This document shows, in pieces, positions 7,258-13,144 of a stretch of 13,144 nucleotides of DNA. The DNA is from Chloromonas sp. AAM2. Its lineage: Eukaryota; Chlorophyta; Chlorophyceae; Chlamydomonadales; Chlamydomonadaceae. The stretch covers positions 1 to 13,144 of the forward strand of contig QAXH01004046.1 in assembly GCA_004335635.1 (NCBI GenBank), in the 5' to 3' direction. Both the position numbers and the translations under genes were made by a program. The number at the start of each line of letters is the position of its first letter. Positions within the stretch are counted from its first letter, which is position 1. The notes beneath the pieces were generated by a model. That model was not told where the DNA came from, made no database searches, and saw only the letters and a list, made by a program, of their open reading frames with translations.

Positions 7258-10200
7258 CTGCAAGGCACACACACGACATGCTGAACGCTCAATTTCACAT
7301 TCATCATGTATTTTCCAAACCTTAGGTGTATTCTTCACGCAACTGTTCTCCAACGCAGCTGCACAGGCCTGTCCAACGATGAGAAAGGAACAAAGACATT
7401 TGCATACACCTCAGCCTTACTTCATATGTTTGCAACCACGGTCAGTCTTGCCGGTACCATAGCTTCCGTTGAGCATGCGAGGGGTGCACCTATACCCCTG
7501 TTGGCGAGGTCGTCAATGATCCCTACCATACAAGCAACCAAGCATGAACCGACAATGGAACCAAATGCCATCCTATCTACCATTCTAGCCCTTTCCCACA
7601 TGGTTTCAAGCATTTCTGGTGATGGTCTTGCCTAACCCAAGAGCTCCAGAGAGGCACGCGACTCCATGCAGTTCTGTCCCGCCTGCTATGGTTGCATGCA
7701 GTCCTCTCACACCTGCCATGGCTGCACACTCACCGTGACGCATGCCTGTGCCTGCTCTGCTGGCAGCCCTGCCAGCAGCCCCCCGCCCGTCTGTGGGTCC
7801 ACTAGGATGGGCCACAGCAGCGGAGAAGCGGCACGCAACTGAACGGACAGATCACACAGAAAGGCTCGAGAGACAACCAACATGGCAGGGAGGTTGCTAA
7901 TTGCTTATTACTATTGACAGTGTTGAAACAAGATAATTGCCTGATAATCGGCCAATAATGCCCACAAACAGTGAATGCTGTGGCAGTCACGAGTGGGCTT
8001 GTCAACCTGGTACAGGGGGTAATAGACATGGAATATTGTGACGGTAACTGTTACGATGCAGGGGCTGGTTGGTCAAGTGCGGCAGACCTCACTCTCTGAC
8101 ATCTGAATGTTAGTCACCACGCCTGCTGCATCCACCTGCAAACTGCACAGTCCTGCGCGCAAAACCAGGCCGCCCAGCGTTGCTCGATTGAACGTTTGGC
8201 CAAAGCCCTGTGCATGTATCACACGTACGTTCACCCCAGCAAGGAGACATGCCCCCTGCAGCCCCCTAACCTTTACCTCTTGAAAATTGCCTACAGCAGC
8301 CGCTGCCTTTGCGTTCTGTGCGTGTATGGAGCTCGTGATGCCCTGCGTCAGCGCCTCGGCCGCACCCTCGAGCAGCGGCACTGACGGCCAGTCAAGGGAC
8401 ACGCACACCTGAACGGAACCAGCACGTGACACCATGCCACGTAACGTTGGCTTGTCCGCCTGGCATCTGTAGAGGATTTGCTTGCATTTTCTGATACCAC
8501 CAATAGCGTGGTTGGTAAGCCAGGGCGGTGCCCGTCCTGTTCCCCCTCCTGTGCCTGCGTCCCTGATGTCAGCAGATACATAGATACCAGTGCACTCCAG
8601 CTGGAATCAAATGTGATGCTGGCCTCTCCGCTGTCACATTCCCAAAGTGTCTCAATGGCCTGTCCGCTGCCCCAGCCCTCCCACCCACCCCTGAGGGCCG
8701 TGTCATCTCCACCAGGTGGCCCAACAGGCCAAACCCGGTCACGTCAGTGGCGGCGGTGGCGCCGTGGGCCAGAAGCAGGGCCGCTGCCTCCTGGCTGGGC
8801 TGGACCATGGAGGACAGGGCACCCATCACGTGCCTGGGGACAGGCAGCACATGCTAACAGCTAAGCAAAAGCTGAACAACGCAACGCATTATGAATAATG
8901 ATGAGCTTGGCCACAGAGACTGAACAGTAACACATGCTGTTGGATGGTTGGTTAGGCTTCAGAAAACATCAGCCGCAATGCGGGATTGTATGAACTCAAC
9001 ATCGGCATATCACCCGTTCTAACAAGAGCATGCCCTGAGCGTGGTAATTGACAAGTTGATACAACCTTGGCAAGTAAAGCAATCCCCCTTCACCCAAGTG
9101 CATGTTGTACAAATACAAGGTGTAACCAATTGCACGGGCTTAATATGGCCAGACACAGTGACGTGTGCCTTGTATGACAATCATGTGGCAAGAAGGCTCA
9201 CGGCAAGTGTGTGATATGGCAATGTGCGTTCAATCTTACGCAATACCTGCAGCCCTCCATCACCTTCCCTTGGCCTTGCTCCTCATGTGCGCCGCCATGA
9301 TGGTGCCGCAGCCGAGCGCCTTCGTCAGCACCAGCGCCTGCCCCGGCCTGAGCCCGCCCTTGCGCAGCACCCGCCCCTCAGCCACCTCCCCCGTCACACT
9401 GAAGCCCAGGGACACCTCACTCCCCTCGCATGTGTGACCGCCTACCAGACTGCAACCCGCGGCGCTCAGCACCTGCACAGTGTGTGCTGCTGAACATCAG
9501 CATCACTACTATCATCAATTCTACATGGCTTCTTGTGCCTGCAATTTGGTAACAACCAAGTTCTTAGGACTGCAGTCGCAACGGGTTACTCCCCGCTCTT
9601 TGAGTTTTGGCAAGTGGCTGTGCATGGCATGCAATTCAACCTGTTGTTGCTGGTGTGCAATGGACCTCCCTCCCTTTGAGCCGCCGTCCGCAAGCTCCAA
9701 ACAATGCTGGCGTTCATACGGGGTGATTGGCACATAGACCCACCCGTATGCAGTAAATAAACCATGAAACATCCGTAATACTGTAAATGATATGCGTCGA
9801 CAGCCGCACCATGTGTGTTTGCTACTTGCTGGGTAGCAGGCTTGAATGTCCCACCCGCAGGCCCCCCAGCCGGCCATTGACTGGCCAGCTTGCCTCCATT
9901 CTAACCCTCCTCGTTCGCTTCCTTCCCTGCCCACGCATCTTGCCATGGATGTGGTGCGCATTCTTTGGCGGCCCCTTGGTGCAGACGGATGTGCACATGC
10001 CCTATCCCACCTTGTGTGCCCCTGCCATGAGCAGAGCCAGCTCCTCCTCCACCTGCTGCTCCCCCATGAGCGGCACCACGGCCAAGGCCAGCGCATGGGA
10101 GGGCCGGCCGCCCATGGCCCACACGTCACCCAGCGCATGGGTGGCTGAGATCTGAGGGCACAAGTGGATGTTTTTCATCAGACTGCATCAAATTACAGTG

Positions 10201-12810
10201 CAAGTAAATTCCCTGGTTGTTGCGACCTCCTTGTTTTTATCTGGTGCTTGCTTTGTGCTGAGGCGTGCCAGCCTGACGAGACGTCTATTTGCAATCTATC
10301 ACACCGCCTCATTATATGAGGGCCCCTTGAGACAATATCCATTATAAAAACAATATAGGGGTCTCAGGTAGAATTGAATGTAATACCAGTACTGCATGCA
10401 AGCAGGACAAGTTACCGGCCATTAATGCTGACTAGGTTACAAGCCGCCTTGATGTCCAAGATGTGGATCACGAAATGTCATGAAATTCATGGGTGGGTGA
10501 CAGCCAAGGCATGATGAAACTGGCATGCAGAGTGTGTCCGCCTTTGAAAAGCGTTCTTGATGCAATGCGCGACAAACATTTGCTCTGTAGTACTGAGATC
10601 TGATTGTTCCATCCTTCGCGTGGCAAAACGTTCTTGACTCGCACACATGCACGCACCTGCCCAAAGAGGTATGAGTCCTGCCAGAAGGATCGGAAGAAGT
10701 CCACTGTCTGCAGCAGCAGCATGCCCGGGGCAGGCGGTCTGCGCAGGGGCCACACGCCAACAAAGGGTTCCTCCAGCTATGATGCTCGTGCCCACTGATG
10801 CTACAACAAGCTATAGTCTGATTTGTATGGGCTCAAGGTGGATTGTGACAACAGCAATTGAAGTGTGTTGTCTTGCACAGGACAAATCTTTTCAGGACTA
10901 CCGTCAGTTACCCCTTTGTCATGCTTGTACTTCCTATAATCCTGTTTCCAGTGTGCAGGTGCGAGTCAATGGACACATCACTGCTCTTCCCCTTATCGCA
11001 GACCCTTGACAGGTGCTTCGTACCAGAACTACTGGCAGGCTTCTACTTCCAGGATCGATACGACCCCAACCTTCACAACCCTATCGTCAACGCCTCAAGC
11101 TTGGTACATAGGCGTGTACACAAGCACACTGTCTGTCATTTCCCTTCTTCCAGCCGCATCTACGCGAAACCTCAACCCCCTATGCATCACACCCCAGTAT
11201 GGCTGCATCGCCCTTGACATCATCCTTCAGCGAGTGGAACATAGGCGGATCCACATAAACGACCACTCCATGCCACGTTGGCTCCAGATCCTGCTGGCGT
11301 TGAGGACATGAAATCCCATGCGCCATGCATCGCACCTTATGATGGCTGCATCGTCGGGGCTGTCCAGGCCCGCCACCACTCCTGATGCCCCCGTGGGCCC
11401 CGGGGGTAGCCGTGCAAGGGCGCGCGACAACACACTGGCGCCAACCTACAGGCACATGACCCGCTGCACCAATCACAAACCATGGCCTACACAGACTCCT
11501 TGCCTCTGGCCTCCAGCCAATTACAAAGCCAGCATGCTTACATGCAAAAACGCGGTCCTGCAACCGCACATTGAGCTTGGTTCTTCTGCTCCGGCCTTCC
11601 GCCCCACCCCACCCCTAACGATGCCCTGACCCCCGCCCCTCGATGCCTGAATGCAAAGAGCTAAAATTTGGCTGCTGTATGCCACTTACCTTTGCCCCGC
11701 AGCCGCCACACCTCATCTTGCTCTCCGCTAAGAGGGCCAGCGCCTCCGGGCCCGCAGCTGCTACCACTGACGTGTCTTGAATGGGAGCAGAACCTGCAGA
11801 AAACAGGTCAAGCTCGCAACACAGCTAACACACACTTCACTTCAGTCGTTTGGATTCACAACAGTTGTGCTGTACGCCAACCATTGGCTGTACACAACAT
11901 TCTTGTCTTTGTTGAACCTCCGTCCTTGTCTGGAGCGCAGATCCCCTGGTGCACGCCAGGGGGGTTTGCCTTACCGATCTTTTTCCTTGCCTTTGGCACG
12001 TTGTATTTCACCTGGCTGTACACACTGCACATGGCTTAGTAGGGCTCCCCTGGTGTATCCTCTACGTGATATGCAAGAGAGCGTTTGGGACTGTGTCCAG
12101 CCTGACCGAACACACACGCAGCAGCTTGTGTCACCCACCTTGTTGTTCAGCCATCATCTTTGCCATCATGGCCTCCAAATCATCTCCATACTTGCGCATA
12201 AAGGCGCGGTCTATGGAGTCCTTCCAGTGCCACAGATAGGCGCCCTGTGAAAGGCACAGGCCAGCTCTGGATGCAGCTTTGCCACCATGATGAATGTATG
12301 CAGCAATGAGGCAGAGGGAAACCAAATGCAGCATGGGTAGAACCAGGGACTCCGATTGACAACATGCATGCTTGGCTGATTAAACAGCAACGATCTGGTA
12401 GGCGCAACAAAAGTCAGGTGGTGACAGGCAGACAGACGATCAAAGCAGGAAACGGGCAGTCAAAGCAGGAAATGTGTGTACTCATTCCATCACTGCCATT
12501 CCTGTTACACTTTTCCAAACTGCAACATTCTATTGTACTGCACACTCCAATGTTCAAGTCAGCCACACTGATTTCATTCTTCTCTCCCAAGACCAGCAAA
12601 GTCATGCCCTTCTCTCTATGTTCAGAGCAGCCAGGTTCGCCCCCAGAGCTCCATGTCCAGACTGGCTTGGGCACCGGTTAGCAGCTGGATAGACACGTAC
12701 ATTAAGACATCGATGAGTAAATGCCTGACTGTCCCTACCTGCAGTCCTAACCAGCCCTTGGTAGCCAGACAGTACCGATCGCCTGTGGTGATCAGCGCTA
12801 AACTCGTGCT
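7159..12810 (-). CDS. selD: NADH dehydrogenase-like/selenide, water dikinase fusion (selenophosphate synthetase), 5'-partial, 11 exons
   Basis: Selenide, water dikinase makes selenophosphate from selenide and ATP, the selenium donor for Sec-tRNA and selenouridine. Eleven exons join in frame: 12810-12739, 12244-12139, 11757-11690, 11445-11336, 10738-10657, 10151-10011, 9472-9264, 8833-8689, 8408-8277, 7838-7734, 7257-7159. Seen: the tail of the NDH-like FAD/NAD(P) domain (TTGDRY, WHWKDSIDR), then RCGGCGAK carrying catalytic Cys and Lys, GLDSPDDAA, QTVDFF, GDVWAMGGRP, GGHTCEG, TDVTGFGLLGHL, SSIHAQN and VDPQTGGGLL. Metal-binding Asp of DDAA, VDFF and DVTG are all present. The SelD part is about 350 residues, the usual length. 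Fusions of a COG1252-type flavoprotein to SelD run to roughly 700 residues in cyanobacteria, so about 300 residues lie outside the window. The catalytic position is Cys (TGC), not selenocysteine. The family call is very secure; the first exon's acceptor is the least certain boundary. Confidence 0.94.
7664..7724. repeat. Diverged tandem duplication beside a SelD splice donor
   Basis: Two roughly 30-base units, each of the form CATGCAGT-CT-TC-C-CCTGC-ATGG-TG, lie back to back and end about 9 bases from the donor at 7733. The units differ at several positions, so the duplication is not fresh. Confidence 0.5.
7734..7838 (-). CDS. selD: SelD fusion, exon j (VDPQTGGGLL)
   Basis: 35 codons, phase 0, acceptor CCGTTCAG, donor ACG|GTGAGT. 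It encodes LVDPQTGGGLLAGLPAEQA, the conserved DPQTxGGLL motif. Two diverged 30-base repeats begin just inside the downstream intron. Confidence 0.95.
8277..8408 (-). CDS. selD: SelD fusion, exon i (PLLEGA, SSIHAQN)
   Basis: 44 codons, phase 0 at both ends, acceptor CCGTTCAG, donor GAG|GTAAAG. It encodes VPLLEGAAEALTQGITSSIH and the following AQN, the C-terminal subdomain core of the PurM/AIRS-like fold. Confidence 0.95.
8689..8833 (-). CDS. selD: SelD fusion, exon h (DVTGFGLLGHL)
   Basis: One base plus 48 codons, acceptor TGTCCCCAG, donor GGG|GTGGGT. It encodes ATDVTGFGLLGHLVEMTRPS, the most diagnostic SelD segment. Its Asp is one of the metal ligands. The first base completes an Arg codon with the AG of the previous exon. 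Confidence 0.97.
9264..9472 (-). CDS. selD: SelD fusion, exon g (GGHTCEG, largest exon)
   Basis: 69 codons plus two bases, acceptor TGTGCAG, donor AAG|GTGATG. It encodes AAGCSLVGGHTCEG, SLGFSVTGEV, GLRPGQALVLTKALG and GTIMAAHMRSKAKG, all strongly conserved SelD blocks. It follows a 538-base intron. Confidence 0.96.
10011..10151 (-). CDS. selD: SelD fusion, exon f (GDVWAMGGRP)
   Basis: 47 codons, phase 0. The acceptor CCTCAG is followed by ISATHALGDVWAMGG. A second AG seven bases further in would break the alignment to the family's I-A-A-x-x-A-L-x-D block. It continues with ALALAVVPLMGE and ends LMAGAHK at donor AAG|GTGGGA. Confidence 0.94.
10657..10738 (-). CDS. selD: SelD fusion, exon e (LLQTVDFF)
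   Basis: One base plus 27 codons, acceptor CTGCGCAG, donor CAG|GTGCGT. The first base completes an Arg codon across the junction. It encodes MLLLQTVDFFRSFWQDSYLF, the conserved VDFF segment with its metal-binding Asp. Upstream is a 597-base intron, downstream a 505-base intron. Confidence 0.95.
11336..11445 (-). CDS. selD: SelD fusion, exon d (GLDSPDDAA)
   Basis: 36 codons plus two bases, acceptor CCTGTAG, donor AAG|GTGCGA. It encodes the helix after the catalytic motif and GLDSPDDAAII, whose Asp pair binds the Mg-ATP complex in this family. Confidence 0.95.
11690..11757 (-). CDS. selD: SelD fusion, exon c (catalytic Cys/Lys motif)
   Basis: Two bases plus 22 codons. The leading CT completes an Ala codon with the G from the previous exon. 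The donor is AAG|GTAAGT. It ends in MRCGGCGAK, in which the second Cys and the Lys align with Cys17 and Lys20 of E. coli SelD. All codons here are TGT or TGC, with no TGA, so this is the cysteine form of the enzyme. Confidence 0.95.
12139..12244 (-). CDS. selD: SelD fusion, exon b (domain linker with WHWKDSIDRAFM)
   Basis: 35 codons plus one base, acceptor TTTCACAG, donor CAAG|GTGGGT. It encodes YLWHWKDSIDRAFMRKYG, the tryptophan-rich KDxIDRxFM block that closes the flavoprotein domain in SelD fusions, then a Met/Ala/Gln-rich linker. The 494-base intron upstream and the 381-base intron downstream show nothing else recognisable. Confidence 0.9.
12739..12810 (-). CDS. selD: SelD fusion, exon a (end of NDH-like flavoprotein domain)
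   Basis: 24 codons, phase 0 at both ends, acceptor GCTGCAG and donor CAG|GTAGGG. It encodes LALITTGDRYCLATKGW, matching the LxLISTGDRYAVASRG block near the end of the NDH-like domain of SelD fusions. In relatives a Pro-Gln pair normally precedes this block. It is not here, so the preceding exon should end with it and probably lies beyond the right edge. The frame stays open a little upstream of the acceptor, so the acceptor is chosen by family alignment and by the TGCAG consensus. Confidence 0.8.
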
Positions 12811-13089
12811 CTGCAGCCACGGCAGGCAGAGTGATCACATATAGCTTGCACGTGCATAAGCGTGCGTTTGCATGGATGGCTTGTGAAGATGGTCTGTGTG
12901 GTGATGGCCTGTGGCTTGCGCATGCATGAAGTTGTTCGGGCTGTGTGTTGCATGCGGCTCAACAACTGTAAAGGATGTGTATTGGACTGGCGCAATGGTT
13001 TTCATGGGGGCAGTGTGTCTCTGGGCCAGCACCTGGTACACCAGTGTCAATGCATGCATGCATGCACCTGTCCAGAATACAATGCGAAA

Positions 13090-13144
13090 ACCGCTGATCC
13101 ATGAGGCACACTCGGACAAGAGGTGTGCCTCATGGATCAGCGGT
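13090..13144. repeat. Perfect 22-bp inverted repeat (hairpin) at the window edge
   Basis: Bases 13090-13111 are the exact reverse complement of 13123-13144, with an 11-base loop TCGGACAAGAG. The right arm ends on the last base of the window. It is either a genuine hairpin or a fold-back join at a contig end. Confidence 0.85.

Noticed and set aside
9521..10138. Minus-strand 205-codon frame rich in Trp and Arg
   Set aside because: Wrong frame over SelD exon f, then intron. The correct frame gives GDVWAMGGRP and ALALAVVP.
10300..10370. Partial inverted match TTGAGAC...GTCTCAG with doubled CAATAT
   Set aside because: Arms are only about 6 to 7 bases with mismatches in AT-rich intron sequence; expected by chance.
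11690..11757. Selenocysteine codon or SECIS element expected in a SelD gene
   Set aside because: The catalytic codon is TGC and no in-frame TGA is needed anywhere in the joined reading. I found no reason to propose a SECIS.
12439..12474. TCAAAGCAGGAAA occurring twice 21 bases apart
   Set aside because: Very short tandem duplication in an intron with no other sign of function.
13040..13078. Possible extra 5' SelD exon reading ALTLVYQ with a CAG|GTGCTG donor
   Set aside because: The phase would fit, but the residues lack the Pro-Gln expected before the TTGDRY block, and the stretch is a TGCATGCA repeat beside the edge hairpin.
1..13144. tRNA, rRNA, CRISPR array, phage or bacterial operon
   Set aside because: No T-loop/anticodon pattern, no spaced direct-repeat array, no ribosome binding sites. 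The genes are intron-rich and eukaryotic.

Overview
The window reads as nuclear DNA of a eukaryote, most likely a green alga (Chlorophyta). Both genes I can recognise lie on the minus strand. They are cut into short exons of about 70 to 210 bases by GT-AG introns of about 240 to 1000 bases. The acceptors are mostly TGCAG-like, and a TGTAA box, the typical chlorophyte poly(A) signal, sits 19 bases after the one stop codon in the window. One gene is a NADH dehydrogenase-like/SelD fusion, an architecture known from cyanobacteria and algae. The lineage is inferred; no marker gene fixes it.

Right half (12810 down to 7159, minus strand): eleven consecutive exons of the SelD fusion gene. They cover the tail of the NDH-like flavoprotein domain and a complete selenophosphate synthetase domain with catalytic Cys and Lys, ending at a TAG stop. 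Every splice junction agrees in phase. In-window coding length is 1269 nt (422 codons plus stop). The 5' part of the gene lies beyond the right edge. The last 55 bases hold a perfect 22-bp inverted repeat that ends exactly at the window edge and may be a fold-back artefact.

Left half (about 6.7 kb down to 45, minus strand): seven exons of a UvrD/PcrA-type superfamily 1A DNA helicase, possibly related to the plant SRS2-like group. They run from the Q motif through Walker A, motif Ia and motif Ib. The gene leaves the left edge before the DExx box. Upstream of the intact Walker A exon lie two more, degraded copies of that exon (about 5.6 and 6.4 kb), in the same orientation. This is the most unusual structure here: a partial tandem triplication of the helicase 5' end.

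Between 4.1 and 6.7 kb the DNA is clearly richer in CpG than the rest. It contains several unrecognised open frames, a 20-bp perfect palindrome, and one of two short inverted-repeat elements that share the same roughly 33-bp end (1261-1547 and 5354-5526). The second element lies in a helicase intron.

The two genes are tandem neighbours with no evident functional link: one makes selenophosphate for selenoprotein and seleno-tRNA synthesis, the other unwinds DNA. I found no tRNA, rRNA, CRISPR array, phage or bacterial operon, and no convincing plus-strand gene. I see no clear new biological system. The exon triplication and the repeat family are the best leads.
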